Below, piece by piece: positions 26,911 through 35,179 of a stretch of 64,000 nucleotides of DNA. How positions within the stretch are numbered: position 1 is the first letter of the stretch; the number at the start of each line of letters is the position of its first letter. A program made the position numbers and the translations under genes. The notes beneath the pieces were generated by a model, which was given only the letters and a program-made list of their open reading frames with translations, was not told the origin of the DNA and searched no databases. Origin of the DNA: Dyadobacter sp. CY261 (GTDB lineage Bacteria; Bacteroidota; Bacteroidia; Cytophagales; Spirosomataceae); the NCBI RefSeq assembly GCF_021440085.1, contig NZ_JAKCPW010000004.1:248001-312000 (forward strand), written 5' to 3'.

Positions 26911-27297
26911 TTAACGTTTCGAGAACTGGAATCTCTTACGGGCTTTGGCACGTCCGTATTTCTTACGCTCAACCATACGTGGGTCACGGGTAAGAAATCC
27001 TTCTTTTTTCAGTGCCGGGCGGAATTCTCCGTTATATTCGCAAAGCGCACGGGAAACAGCCATGCGGATTGCTTCCGCCTGTCCTGAAATACCACCGCCT
27101 CTTACGTTTACTTTAAGATCATAACCGTTTCCTCCGCTGATAACAGCAAACGGCTGCTGAAGAACGATCTGATGTACTTCAAATGGAAAATATTCTTTGT
27201 AATCGCGACCGTTTACTTTAATATCTCCTTTGCCAGGCGTCATGTAAATACGCGCAACGGCTGTTTTTCTTCTACCTATTGTGTTGATCACTTCCAT
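26911..27297 (-). CDS. rpsI: 30S ribosomal protein S9
   Basis: Small-subunit protein whose C-terminal tail reaches the P-site tRNA. The 128 residues start 'VINTIGRRKTAVARIYM', have 'VNVRGGGISGQAEAIRMAVS', and end 'RKKYGRAKARKRFQFSKR'; the final Ser-Lys-Arg is universal. It starts three bases after the rplM stop, the classical rplM-rpsI pair. Confidence 0.97.
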   Translation of the reverse strand: MEVINTIGRRKTAVARIYMTPGKGDIKVNGRDYKEYFPFEVHQIVLQQPFAVISGGNGYDLKVNVRGGGISGQAEAIRMAVSRALCEYNGEFRPALKKEGFLTRDPRMVERKKYGRAKARKRFQFSKR

Positions 27298-27300
27298 GAA

Positions 27301-27744
27301 TTACAATTGGATTTGCTTTGGTTGCTGAGCGCTGTGCGGATGTTCTGCAGCAGCGTAAACAAACAGGTTTGTAAATAAACGACGTCCCAAACGGTTCTTT
27401 GGAAGCATACCTTTTACGGCTTTCTCAATCACACGCTCAGGGTGTTTTTCGAGCAACTCACGGGGAGTCTGGAAGCGTTGACCTCCTGGGTAACCTGTGT
27501 GACGAACATAAACTTTGTCCGTCATTTTCTTACCTGTCAACTTGATTTTATCGGCGTTGATAACAATTACGTTATCTCCACAATCCACATGAGGAGTGTA
27601 GCTTGCTTTGTGTTTGCCTCTGATAATTTTAGCAACTTCACTGGCCAAACGACCAAGAATTGCATTTTCAGCATCCACAACAATCCACTCCTTGTTTACT
27701 GTGTTTTTGTTCGCCGAGATGGTTTTGTAGCTTAACGTATCCAC
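27301..27744 (-). CDS. rplM: 50S ribosomal protein L13
   Basis: Early-assembly large-subunit protein. Family members in this phylum start '[13 protein letters not shown]', which here begins at a GTG (27744), giving 147 residues. An upstream ATG in the same frame would add a hydrophobic stretch not found in L13. Motifs include '[20 protein letters not shown]', '[18 protein letters not shown]' and '[12 protein letters not shown]'. First gene of the rplM-rpsI-rpsB-tsf block, preceded by a good promoter. Confidence 0.95.
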   Translation of the reverse strand: MDTLSYKTISANKNTVNKEWIVVDAENAILGRLASEVAKIIRGKHKASYTPHVDCGDNVIVINADKIKLTGKKMTDKVYVRHTGYPGGQRFQTPRELLEKHPERVIEKAVKGMLPKNRLGRRLFTNLFVYAAAEHPHSAQQPKQIQL

Positions 27745-27817
27745 GATTAACAAAAAAATTAAATTGATTTTCAATTATTTACACTGTAACAAGACAGTCC
27801 ATCGCAAAATGGGAGTG

Positions 27818-27848
27818 CAAATATAGAGTTTAACAAATTGAATTACAA
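27818..27848 (-). promoter_or_regulatory. Promoter of the rplM-rpsI operon
   Basis: Minus-strand -33 TTG (27848-27846), a 20-base spacer, and -7 TATATTTG (27825-27818), a full TAnnTTTG match. The start site would lie about 65 bases upstream of the rplM GTG. Confidence 0.6.
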
Positions 27849-27870
27849 GTATGTTTGAGAAATTCATTTG

Positions 27871-28575
27871 TTATTGCCCCACCGCAAAGGCCAACGCCAC
27901 GTAAGGCAGGCCGTAAACTGTGGACACATGTCGCTGGCTGTTATCGAGGTAAACATTTAAATCGTTGATTTTTCTGGTCGTGTAAGTAACCCTTCCGTAA
28001 ACATAACCGAGTTTCAAGCCCAGGCTTCTTCCCGCCCTGAACCGCACAAATGCTTCCGACTGCCCGCTGTTATCGCGAAGCGCCAGAGGCAAAGCGTTAA
28101 ACAAGGTCGGCTTGGTACTCAACCACTTGTCGTAATACCGTGCTCCGGTGCCAGGCCGTTCCACAGTGCCCTTCTCATAGTACCCATGTCTTTTTGTTCC
28201 GTAAGTCAGCCCCAAAAGGTCTGTATTGACCCCGATATCAAACTTCCAGAAAGTCATACTGATGCCTGCGAGAAAGCTCACCCCGTTGATTGACACATTC
28301 CGGTATTCAAGGTAATCTTTTACCCCTGCGATGCGCTCGGTTTCCAGATTTGTCCTGCCAGCGGAATATCCCCAAGCCCGAAAACCAAGCCCGATACGCA
28401 ACCAGGGTAACCTTTGAGAACCTAATTCCTCATGATACATCAGTGAAGGAGCCAACTCGTTGCTGCCAAAACCAGCTCCGATATCGACGCCTGCTGCGAT
28501 CGGGGATGTGTTTTGCGCGTGTGTGACAGTGGCATTCAGTAATAAAGCGACAACCAGTACTTTTAAAATTTTCAT
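27871..28575 (-). CDS. Secreted, probable outer-membrane protein of unknown function
   Basis: 234 residues from the ATG at 28575 (another in-frame start is four codons up). It has a signal peptide ending 'ATVTHAQ', then short amphipathic segments with Gly and aromatic residues ('LGFRAWGYSAG', 'VSFLAGISMTFWKFDIGVNT', 'LKLGYVYGRVTYTT') and a final hydrophobic 'YVALAFAVGQ'. The pattern suggests a small outer-membrane beta-barrel. I do not recognise a named family. It is transcribed divergently from the DUF1080 gene with almost no spacer, and towards rplM, whose promoter lies just past its stop. Confidence 0.7.
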   Translation of the reverse strand: MKILKVLVVALLLNATVTHAQNTSPIAAGVDIGAGFGSNELAPSLMYHEELGSQRLPWLRIGLGFRAWGYSAGRTNLETERIAGVKDYLEYRNVSINGVSFLAGISMTFWKFDIGVNTDLLGLTYGTKRHGYYEKGTVERPGTGARYYDKWLSTKPTLFNALPLALRDNSGQSEAFVRFRAGRSLGLKLGYVYGRVTYTTRKINDLNVYLDNSQRHVSTVYGLPYVALAFAVGQ

Positions 28576-28595
28576 GGGTCGAACCATTCGTTTAA

Positions 28596-29378
28596 ATGAA
28601 GAATTTAGTCAGCAGAGCGATGAATGAAGTCTTTTTCACAATATTAGCGGATACAGGTAAGAAATTAAGCCATACGCCCGTACAACTGGCAATATTGTTG
28701 CTCTTTACTATGTACGGTAGCAGGCTGTTAGCCCAAGGTAACGATCAATTATCTTTCGTTCAGCTGTTTAATGGTAAAAACCTGAACGGCTGGGTGGATG
28801 TCAACACATCCAAAGATACGTGGAAGGTTAAAAATGGGACTTTGATCTGTTCCGGCAAACCTATAGGCGTCATGCGCTCCGATCGGCAATACGAAAATTT
28901 CATCCTCGAAGTGGAATGGAAACATATGGAGGCAGGCGGCAACTCGGGCGTATTCATATGGAGTGAAGGAACGCCCCAGGAGCACGACCCGTTGACCAAA
29001 GCCATAGAAGTACAAATGCTCGAACTGGACTACGCCCCGCAACACAACGCTACCGACGATTACGTTCACGGCGAACTTTTTCCAACCATGGGTATGACCG
29101 CGATTCCGGACAATCCGCGCGGCATCCGCAGCAAATCCCTCGAAAAACGCTGCAAAGGCAAAGGAGAATGGAACAAGTATGTGGTCGTAGCCGTGGACGG
29201 CACCGTAAAACTCTCGGTGAACGGTAAGTTCGTCAACGGCCTCCGCGCCTCCGAGCGCAAGAAGGGCTACATCTGCCTGGAAGCCGAAGGTGCCGAAATC
29301 CATTTCCGGAACATGCGCATTATGGAGCTGCCCTCGGGGATTACTACGCCTGAGCAAGTGGCACCGGTGGTGCATTGA
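28596..29378 (+). CDS. DUF1080 (3-keto-disaccharide hydrolase family) secreted protein
   Basis: 260 residues; signal-like hydrophobic segment at about 27-45, then mature protein from about 'QGNDQLSF'. Start could also be the ATG at 28620. The single domain is DUF1080: '[17 protein letters not shown]' opens it, with '[15 protein letters not shown]', '[10 protein letters not shown]' and '[20 protein letters not shown]' following the usual jelly-roll (concanavalin-like) pattern. The family includes periplasmic 3-keto-glycoside hydrolases of Bacteroidota, so carbohydrate turnover is likely. No dehydrogenase partner is nearby. Confidence 0.85.
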   Translation: MKNLVSRAMNEVFFTILADTGKKLSHTPVQLAILLLFTMYGSRLLAQGNDQLSFVQLFNGKNLNGWVDVNTSKDTWKVKNGTLICSGKPIGVMRSDRQYENFILEVEWKHMEAGGNSGVFIWSEGTPQEHDPLTKAIEVQMLELDYAPQHNATDDYVHGELFPTMGMTAIPDNPRGIRSKSLEKRCKGKGEWNKYVVVAVDGTVKLSVNGKFVNGLRASERKKGYICLEAEGAEIHFRNMRIMELPSGITTPEQVAPVVH

Positions 29379-29569
29379 CGTATCGGCATGCCCTGCCTCC
29401 TGTGTCGGCGAAAAGCATTATATTAGCATGAATAACAACTGAAAACGCTATGCAGCAGACATTTCAGATCAATGCACGACCGCATTGAGATATAATCTAA
29501 TTCTGGCGACCAGAAACATAAAGATTTTGCAAACCTGGCTGATATTCAGCTTGAAAATTGGATAGATAA

Positions 29570-30373
29570 TTGAAAATATCTTTCATCGGCGCGGGTAACG
29601 TGGCCTGGCATCTGGCGCAGGCATTTGAGGACGCCGGGCACTGGATTTGTGAGGTGTATAGCCGCGATACGCAAAAGGCGCGTCAGCTGGCTTCGTCAAT
29701 GTATGACACCAATATCCAGCCGGATCTCAATTTCTCCGAAAGCGAGGCCGAGATAATCGTGGTCGCAGTGACGGACGATGCTATCGAGAGCATCATCCAA
29801 CGCATTGTACTCCCGGAAGGAGTGATCCTTGTACACACCTCGGGTACACATTCGCTCGCTGAATTTCAGAAACTTGTGGAGATTTATAGCGACGTATATG
29901 TTCACACGGGCGTTTTTTATCCTTTGCAGACATTCACCAAGGGGGTCGAGATGGATTACAGCGAACTGCCCTTCTGCATTGAATCGCGAAATGAATTGAT
30001 AGAAGCTAAATTAATGCAGCTCGCATCGAGCGTGAGCAATAATGTAACACGGATGGATTCTGATGAGCGCTTTATTTTGCATGTAGCAGCCGTTTTTGCC
30101 AGCAATTTCACCAATTACATGTTGACCATCTCGCACGACCTCCTCGAACGGGAACAGCTCAAATTCGACCTGCTGAAACCACTCATCCAGACAACCATTT
30201 ATAAAGCTATGTTATCCGACGACCCATCGATCGGACAGACCGGTCCGGCGAGGCGTGGCGACTGGAAGACAACGGCACGTCATCTCGAATATTTACAAGA
30301 AACCAACGAGGATTATACCGAAATTTACCGCCTGCTCACCGATAAGATCCGCAACCTCTACATTTCAAAATAA
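29570..30373 (+). CDS. Rossmann-like and DUF2520 domain-containing protein
   Basis: 267-residue predicted NADP-dependent oxidoreductase. It starts at a TTG, directly giving the dinucleotide-binding 'ISFIGAGNVAWHLAQAFEDA' (Gly-x-Gly-x-x-x motif), and no ATG gives this domain. The C-terminal half is the all-helical DUF2520 domain ('HVAAVFASNFTNYMLTISHD', 'TGPARRGDWKTTARHLEYL'), as in ketopantoate-reductase-like proteins. Substrate unknown. In Bacteroidota this gene often sits next to the KdsC-like phosphatase, as it does here. Confidence 0.85.
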   Translation: MKISFIGAGNVAWHLAQAFEDAGHWICEVYSRDTQKARQLASSMYDTNIQPDLNFSESEAEIIVVAVTDDAIESIIQRIVLPEGVILVHTSGTHSLAEFQKLVEIYSDVYVHTGVFYPLQTFTKGVEMDYSELPFCIESRNELIEAKLMQLASSVSNNVTRMDSDERFILHVAAVFASNFTNYMLTISHDLLEREQLKFDLLKPLIQTTIYKAMLSDDPSIGQTGPARRGDWKTTARHLEYLQETNEDYTEIYRLLTDKIRNLYISK

Positions 30374-30406
30374 TACGATGCCGCACCGTCCCGAAAAAAG
30401 TTAGGC

Positions 30407-30414
30407 TATATTTG
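30407..30414 (+). promoter_or_regulatory. Putative -7 box upstream of the KdsC-like gene
   Basis: TATATTTG, a full TAnnTTTG match, 24 bases upstream of the ATG at 30438. No TTG occurs at the -33 spacing, so it may only support readthrough from the DUF2520 gene. Confidence 0.4.
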
Positions 30415-30437
30415 CAGGATTCACAATTCGGCTATTC

Positions 30438-30959
30438 ATGAATTCGACTCTAACGGAACGTTTCAAGCGCATTACTACCTTCATTTTCGATATAGACGGC
30501 GTCATGACCGACGGAAGCGTCATCGCCCTTGAAACTGGCGAGCAGCCCCGCATTTTCAATGTACGCGACGGCTACGGCATCAACCGGGCGATTAAAATGG
30601 GCTATCGCGTTGCCATTATTTCCGCACAGAGCCAGGTAGGCGTCCGTAAACGTCTTGAATACCTTGGAGTGACCGACATTTTTATCGGTACTTCACCTGA
30701 CGGTAAGCTGCCCGTTTTCAAAAAATATCTTGCCGAAACCAGCCTTACCGAAGACGAGATTGTATTCATGGGTGACGACCTGCCCGATTACGAAGTCATG
30801 CGCACCAGCGTCATGGGCGCATGCCCGGCCGATTCGGCTGATGAAATCCTCGCCATCGCCGATTATATTTCCCCGAAAAACGGAGGCCGTGGGGCCGTTC
30901 GCGATCTGATCGAACAGGTCATGAAAGTGCAGGGAAAATGGATGGCCTGGTTTGAATAA
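30438..30959 (+). CDS. KdsC-like HAD phosphatase
   Basis: 173-residue HAD-superfamily phosphatase of the C0 (no cap) subgroup that contains 3-deoxy-D-manno-octulosonate-8-phosphate phosphatase. Motif I is 'FDIDGVMTDG' (nucleophile and acid Asp at about 18 and 20). Motif II/III lies around 'AIISAQSQVGVRKRLEYLG' and motif IV is 'FMGDDLPDYEVM'. KdsC tetramers make Kdo for lipid A core, so an envelope role is likely, though nucleotide-sugar variants of the family exist. It is followed after eight bases by an acyltransferase gene. Confidence 0.82.
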   Translation: MNSTLTERFKRITTFIFDIDGVMTDGSVIALETGEQPRIFNVRDGYGINRAIKMGYRVAIISAQSQVGVRKRLEYLGVTDIFIGTSPDGKLPVFKKYLAETSLTEDEIVFMGDDLPDYEVMRTSVMGACPADSADEILAIADYISPKNGGRGAVRDLIEQVMKVQGKWMAWFE

Positions 30960-30967
30960 TAAGCTCG

Positions 30968-32089
30968 GTGGTGGACAAAAAAAAGCGCTATTTCCCGAAT
31001 CTGAACGGTATCCGTGCTATTGCGGCATCGCTGGTGGTATTTCACCATCTCGAGCAAGCTAAGCATGCATTGGGTATTGCCCATGTATATGACATCCCCA
31101 TTATACAACACGCTGGCAGACTTGGTGTTGGATTATTCTTTGTATTGAGCGGGTTTCTCATTACCTATCTGTTGCTCGAAGAGCGTGGTCGTTTTGGGAA
31201 TGTCGATGCCAAAAAGTTCTATTTGCGCCGCGTATTCCGAATCTGGCCCATTTACTTTCTGATCATCGGGCTCTCATTCTTTGTTTTTCCACATATTCCT
31301 ATTTTCGATTATCCAGGCATTGAAGAAAAGCTCACTGTCAATCTGCCCGAGCGGCTTACGCTTCTGCTATTAGTATTGCCAAACTTTGCGTTCGTCCTCT
31401 ACGATTTGCCCTACTGGTGTGCACAAACGTGGTCTATTGGCGTGGAGGAGCAATTTTACTACCTCTGGCCCTGGTTGATCAAGTATCCTAAAAAGCGCAT
31501 TCCGATCTTACTATTCTTCCTTTTGCTGACGGCCGCATTGCTTTATCTGGGGATTGAAATGGTTGATCCTTCGGAAGAAACGCGCAAATCGATGATTACT
31601 ACGTTCCTGGGGCAGTTCCGTATCCAGACAATGGCATTAGGCGGTTTCTGCGCGTGGCTGGTTTACAAGGATAAAACTCAAATCCTGAATTTCATTTTCA
31701 GAAAAGATGTGCAAATCGTCGCCTACGCGATCCTGCTCGCATTGTTTTTTTCCGGCGTGCATTTCTTTGGCTTTCTTGAAGTATATGCGCTTTTCTTCGC
31801 ATTCTTCGTGCTGAATGTTTCCTGTAATCCGAATACGATCATACACCTGGGCCACCCGGTGATGAATCATTTGGGCAAGATTTCCTATGGTCTGTACCTT
31901 TATCACGTGGCAGTGATTGTGGTGGTGATCAACCTGCTAATGATGTATTCTCCGAAATGGGAAGGGGCTGTTTATCAGATCGTGCTCTATATTCTGAGTT
32001 TTATCGGATCTGTTGCGGTAGCTACTTTTTCTTACAACTATATCGAAAAACCGCTACTGGCTTACAAAGACCGTAAATTCGGCCGATAG
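30968..32089 (+). CDS. Acyltransferase family 3 (OafA/WecH-like) membrane protein
   Basis: 373-residue integral membrane O-acyltransferase. It starts at a GTG (30968 or the next codon). About ten helices are predicted. Family motifs are 'LNGIRAIAASLVVFHHL' with the key His near residue 24, 'LGVGLFFVLSGFLITYLLL' and 'RRVFRIWPIYFL'. Such proteins acetylate or succinylate sugars of surface polysaccharides or peptidoglycan. The target is unknown. It is eight bases after the KdsC-like gene, and its stop codon abuts the stop codon of the convergent deacetylase gene. Confidence 0.88.
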   Translation: MVDKKKRYFPNLNGIRAIAASLVVFHHLEQAKHALGIAHVYDIPIIQHAGRLGVGLFFVLSGFLITYLLLEERGRFGNVDAKKFYLRRVFRIWPIYFLIIGLSFFVFPHIPIFDYPGIEEKLTVNLPERLTLLLLVLPNFAFVLYDLPYWCAQTWSIGVEEQFYYLWPWLIKYPKKRIPILLFFLLLTAALLYLGIEMVDPSEETRKSMITTFLGQFRIQTMALGGFCAWLVYKDKTQILNFIFRKDVQIVAYAILLALFFSGVHFFGFLEVYALFFAFFVLNVSCNPNTIIHLGHPVMNHLGKISYGLYLYHVAVIVVVINLLMMYSPKWEGAVYQIVLYILSFIGSVAVATFSYNYIEKPLLAYKDRKFGR

Positions 32090-32917
32090 CTATCGGATTT
32101 TCGGTAACTCCGACATCGTGTAAAATCGAAGGCCTTGCTTCTGTGCCTCGCGCAGGGTTACGGCCAGGAAACTTACATTGAAGCCGTATTCGCCGTTCTG
32201 TGGGGCTCCGTACAACGGCTCATGCCCGAAAACCATCAATGCAGTGCCCGTTTCTTTCGCCTTTTGAATAGCCTCGGTAATCTCTTCCTCTGCCACTTCA
32301 TCCATGTCAATTATTAATGCATCGACCTTTTGTTCTGCCTCAAACGGATAGAAGATAGTATTCATCCATCGCGGCGGCCACGCGTAAAACTGGAACCCAT
32401 TGTATTTCCTTCTCGAAATCGCGACATCACGCAAAATAGTAAAGCCCTTGGCTAAAAGCACCGAATCGACGCGATCGTTGTGATTCCCGCCCGGGTGAGC
32501 GTACGAAGTCGGTTGAAAGCCTGCCGCATTCATGTAGCGCAAACCCGGCTCGATTTCGGATTCAATGTATCCCTTCGGGCCGCCTGCGGCCATTAGTTCA
32601 GTCGACTTGGCGTGAACTGTGCCATGGAAGCCAATCTCGTGCCCTTCCTTTTCCAGTTCTTTTAACATGGCCACCTCTTCCGCATTCAGACTGTCGGGAC
32701 AGGTAATGAAAAAAGTCACTTTCGCGTTGTACTTCTGGAATAATGGCCGCAATTCGTACCACTCTTTAATGAAATGGTCGTCAAATGAAATGGCGATACC
32801 ACCCGCGCCAGGCTTGCCGGATTTAGGCCCGCACCCGCAAATACCAGCTGCTATGGCTGACAGCAGCAGCAAAAAAATCCCGGCAAATGCCTTTGAACGC
32901 TCGTCTGGATATTTCAA
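32090..32917 (-). CDS. Polysaccharide deacetylase (NodB-type) lipoprotein
   Basis: 275 residues with a lipoprotein-type leader ending 'AAGICGCG' (lipid Cys at 27 or 29). The NodB homology domain follows: motif 1 'GIAISFDDHF' with the catalytic Asp pair, motif 2 'EIGFHGTVHAKSTEL' with two metal-binding His, and a motif-3-like 'YAHPGGNHND'. It probably removes N- or O-acetyl groups from a cell-envelope glycan. It converges on the acyltransferase gene and is divergent from sbcD. Confidence 0.85.
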   Translation of the reverse strand: MKYPDERSKAFAGIFLLLLSAIAAGICGCGPKSGKPGAGGIAISFDDHFIKEWYELRPLFQKYNAKVTFFITCPDSLNAEEVAMLKELEKEGHEIGFHGTVHAKSTELMAAGGPKGYIESEIEPGLRYMNAAGFQPTSYAHPGGNHNDRVDSVLLAKGFTILRDVAISRRKYNGFQFYAWPPRWMNTIFYPFEAEQKVDALIIDMDEVAEEEITEAIQKAKETGTALMVFGHEPLYGAPQNGEYGFNVSFLAVTLREAQKQGLRFYTMSELPKIR

Positions 32918-32961
32918 AACTTCAAAAATGATCTGTTATTTTCGCTAAATTAATGACACGG

Positions 32962-34182
32962 ATGAAAATACTACACACCGCCGACTGGCATATCGGCAAA
33001 AAGCTCGACAACTTCTCCCGCCTCGACGAGCAACGCTTTGTGATGGAAGAAATCTGCGAAATTGCCGAGCGCGAGCAGGTCGACGCGATTGTGATTGCGG
33101 GCGATTTGTTCGACAATTTCAACCCGTCGTCCGAAGCTACTGAACTTTTGTACAGCACTTTGCACCGGCTTTCCGCCAATGGCACCCGCGCAGTGATCGC
33201 CATTGCAGGCAACCACGATTCCCCCGAACGCATTCAGGTGCCCGACGCGCTCGCAAAGGTATGCGGTATTCTGTTCGTCGGGTTTCCGAATACGGAAGTG
33301 AAGCCGTTTTGCACGCAAGGAAAAGTGGATATTGCCAAGACAGCGCCCGGATTTATTGAAATCAATCTTCCGAATGCTTCTTTTCCATTACGCATACTGC
33401 ACACACCTTATGCAAATGAGCAACGCCTAAAAACCTTCCTCGGTGTAGAGGAATCAGAAGAAGCCCTACGCGTGCATTTGCAGGAACATTGGCAACATCT
33501 GGCCGACGAATATCTCGACGATAAAGGCTTCAACCTCCTTGCAACCCATTTGTTCGTCATGCAAAAAGGCGGCCCCATGCCCGAAGAACCTGACGACGAG
33601 CGTCCGATCCTGCATATTGGCGGTGCACAAGCCATTTACACCGAAAATTTCCCAAAGCAGGTGCATTACATTGCCTTAGGTCATCTGCACCGCTTTCATC
33701 AGGTGGATAAGGTGCCCGCCCCGGTGGTATATTCAAGCAGCCCGTTGGCATACAGCTTTTCGGAAGCCAATCAAACGAAATATGTGATCCTGATCGAAGC
33801 GGAAGCAGGAAAACTGGTCGGTTACAAGCCTATTGAGCTTTTGAAAGGCAAGAAACTTCGTCGTAAAAGCTTCCACAGCATCGATGAAGCCATTGAATGG
33901 CTTGCTGAACATCAGGAAGATTTGGTTGAGCTGACCATCATTTCCGATAATTACCTCGAAGCTTCCGATAAAAAGCGGCTAATAGAGGCCCATTCAGGGA
34001 TAATCCAGATTATTCCGCAGATCAAAAAAAGCGAGGTTGCAGATACTTCCTCGGAGGTGGATCTTTCGCTGAGCATGGAAAAGTTATTTCAGGAATATTT
34101 TAAAACGAAAAACAAAGGCCAGGAGCCATCCGAAGGACTGATGGAAGTGTTTCGGGAAGTATTGGGAAGCGAAGCGGAATGA
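32962..34182 (+). CDS. sbcD: Nuclease subunit SbcD (Mre11-like)
   Basis: Metallophosphoesterase nuclease of the SbcCD (Mre11-Rad50-like) complex, which cuts DNA ends and hairpins at palindromes. The ATG at 32962 gives the family start 'MKILHTADWHIGKKL'; an ATG three codons upstream is also possible. Metal-binding motifs are 'TADWHIG', 'IAGDLFDNFN', 'IAGNHDSPERI', 'LATHLF' and 'ALGHLHRFH'. The C-terminal SbcC-contacting part is present, for about 406 residues. The partner sbcC normally lies directly downstream; here a tandem repeat array starts four bases after the stop. Confidence 0.94.
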   Translation: MKILHTADWHIGKKLDNFSRLDEQRFVMEEICEIAEREQVDAIVIAGDLFDNFNPSSEATELLYSTLHRLSANGTRAVIAIAGNHDSPERIQVPDALAKVCGILFVGFPNTEVKPFCTQGKVDIAKTAPGFIEINLPNASFPLRILHTPYANEQRLKTFLGVEESEEALRVHLQEHWQHLADEYLDDKGFNLLATHLFVMQKGGPMPEEPDDERPILHIGGAQAIYTENFPKQVHYIALGHLHRFHQVDKVPAPVVYSSSPLAYSFSEANQTKYVILIEAEAGKLVGYKPIELLKGKKLRRKSFHSIDEAIEWLAEHQEDLVELTIISDNYLEASDKKRLIEAHSGIIQIIPQIKKSEVADTSSEVDLSLSMEKLFQEYFKTKNKGQEPSEGLMEVFREVLGSEAE

Positions 34183-34186
34183 AGAA

Positions 34187-34508
34187 GCGCCCATGTCAGT
34201 CTGAGCGCAGTCGAAGACGTCCATACCCGAAAGCGCCCATGTCAGTCTGAGCGCAGTCGAAGACGTCCATACCCGAAAACGCCCATGTCAGTCTGAGCGC
34301 AGTCGAAGACGTCCATACCCGAAAACGCCCATGTCAGTCTGAGCGCAGCCGAAGGCGTCCATACCCGAAAGCGCCCATGTCAGTCTGAGCGCAGCCGAAG
34401 ACGTCCATACCCTAAAGCGCCCATGTCAGTCTGAGCGCAGTCGAAGACGTCCATACCCGAAAACGCCCATGTCAGTCTGAGCGCAGTCGAAGACGTCCAT
34501 ACCCGAAA
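34187..34508. repeat. Seven tandem copies of a 46-bp repeat
   Basis: Exact period of 46 bases with copies starting at 34187, 34233, 34279, 34325, 34371, 34417 and 34463; a few bases of an eighth follow. Copies differ only at unit positions 1 (G/A), 25 (T/C), 31 (A/G) and 43 (G/T). Each unit contains TGTCAGTCTGAG and GTCGAAGACG, which can form a small stem (GTCT/AGAC). The period is not a multiple of three and no gene covers it. There are no variable spacers, so it is not CRISPR. It starts just after sbcD and lies about 90 bases before the DksA-like gene. Confidence 0.97.
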
Positions 34509-34550
34509 ACGCTTCGACCATCCGGGTCCATTCAGCGTGAAAGTAACAAA

Positions 34551-34579
34551 ACAGGCTACCCCGCTCCGGAATAGCCTGT
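34551..34579 (-). terminator. Terminator downstream of the DksA/TraR-like gene
   Basis: An 8-bp stem ACAGGCTA/TAGCCTGT (34551-34558 with 34572-34579) with a 13-base loop, 22 bases after the stop. On the minus strand it is followed by TTTTGTT. Confidence 0.65.
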
Positions 34580-34601
34580 CATGCGTTTGATTCGATAAAT
34601 A

Positions 34602-34985
34602 TCAGCTGGCTCTTCTAAGCTTCGCTTCGATAGTTTGCTGTGTATGCGGTACGATGCGCAAACGCTCTTTCGGAATCAGTTTGCCCGTATCAATACAAAC
34701 ACCGTAAGTGCCGTTTTTAATGCGGATCAGCGCGTTTTCGAGCTGTACCGAATATTTTTGGAGACGTGCGGCCAACTGGCTCAAATTTTCCCTTTCACTG
34801 GCATCTGCCCCATCTTCCACTAATTTGGCTGCTCCGGCTGTTACGTCCGTGCCACTATCGTTCTTTTTACTAAGTCCTGTTTTAATGTAATCGAGCTCAC
34901 TTCTTGTCGCTTCCAGTTTCCCACGGATCAGCTCCTCAAACTCCTTTAACTCTTCCTCTGAATATCTTGTTCGTTCTTCTTGCAT
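34602..34985 (-). CDS. DksA/TraR-family regulator with incomplete zinc site
   Basis: 127 residues: a long helical hairpin (about 8-95) as in DksA, then the degenerate zinc-finger region 'GTYGVCIDTGKLIPKERLRI' that keeps only one of the four Cys. DksA-type proteins enter the secondary channel of RNA polymerase and work with ppGpp. Zinc-less versions of this type are common in Bacteroidota. The Asp pair at the hairpin tip expected of true DksA is not clearly placed, so function as a polymerase modulator is inferred. Confidence 0.82.
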   Translation of the reverse strand: MQEERTRYSEEELKEFEELIRGKLEATRSELDYIKTGLSKKNDSGTDVTAGAAKLVEDGADASERENLSQLAARLQKYSVQLENALIRIKNGTYGVCIDTGKLIPKERLRIVPHTQQTIEAKLRRAS

Positions 34986-35031
34986 AATCTGAATTGATTT
35001 GTTGGTCTACATCAGGGAGGCGTTCAAAGCA

Positions 35032-35039
35032 CAAAAGTA
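35032..35039 (-). promoter_or_regulatory. Putative -7 box of the DksA/TraR-like gene
   Basis: Minus-strand TACTTTTG matches TAnnTTTG, 46 bases upstream of the ATG. No -33 TTG at usual spacing. Confidence 0.35.
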
Positions 35040-35128
35040 CTAGTATTCTGCCTATTTTCGGAATAGTATTTATTAATAACCACTTTCAAATAAGAAACTT
35101 ACCAACACTGATATCAGGGGCTATAACC

Positions 35129-35164
35129 AACAAAGCCAAAACCTGATACGGTAATGGCTTTGTT
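35129..35164 (-). terminator. Probable terminator downstream of pdhB
   Basis: A 10-bp stem AACAAAGCCA/TGGCTTTGTT (35129-35138 with 35155-35164) with a 16-base loop, 15 bases after the pdhB stop. The T tract is interrupted, so efficiency is uncertain. Confidence 0.5.
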
Positions 35165-35179
35165 ATAAATCTCTGGGGA

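Noticed and set aside
28749..29375. 208-codon open frame antisense to the DUF1080 gene
   Set aside because: No recognisable domains; explained as a shadow of the GC-rich plus-strand gene, whose motifs are clear.
34187..34508. CRISPR array
   Set aside because: Units are contiguous and near-identical over the full 46 bases, with no variable spacers and no cas genes nearby.
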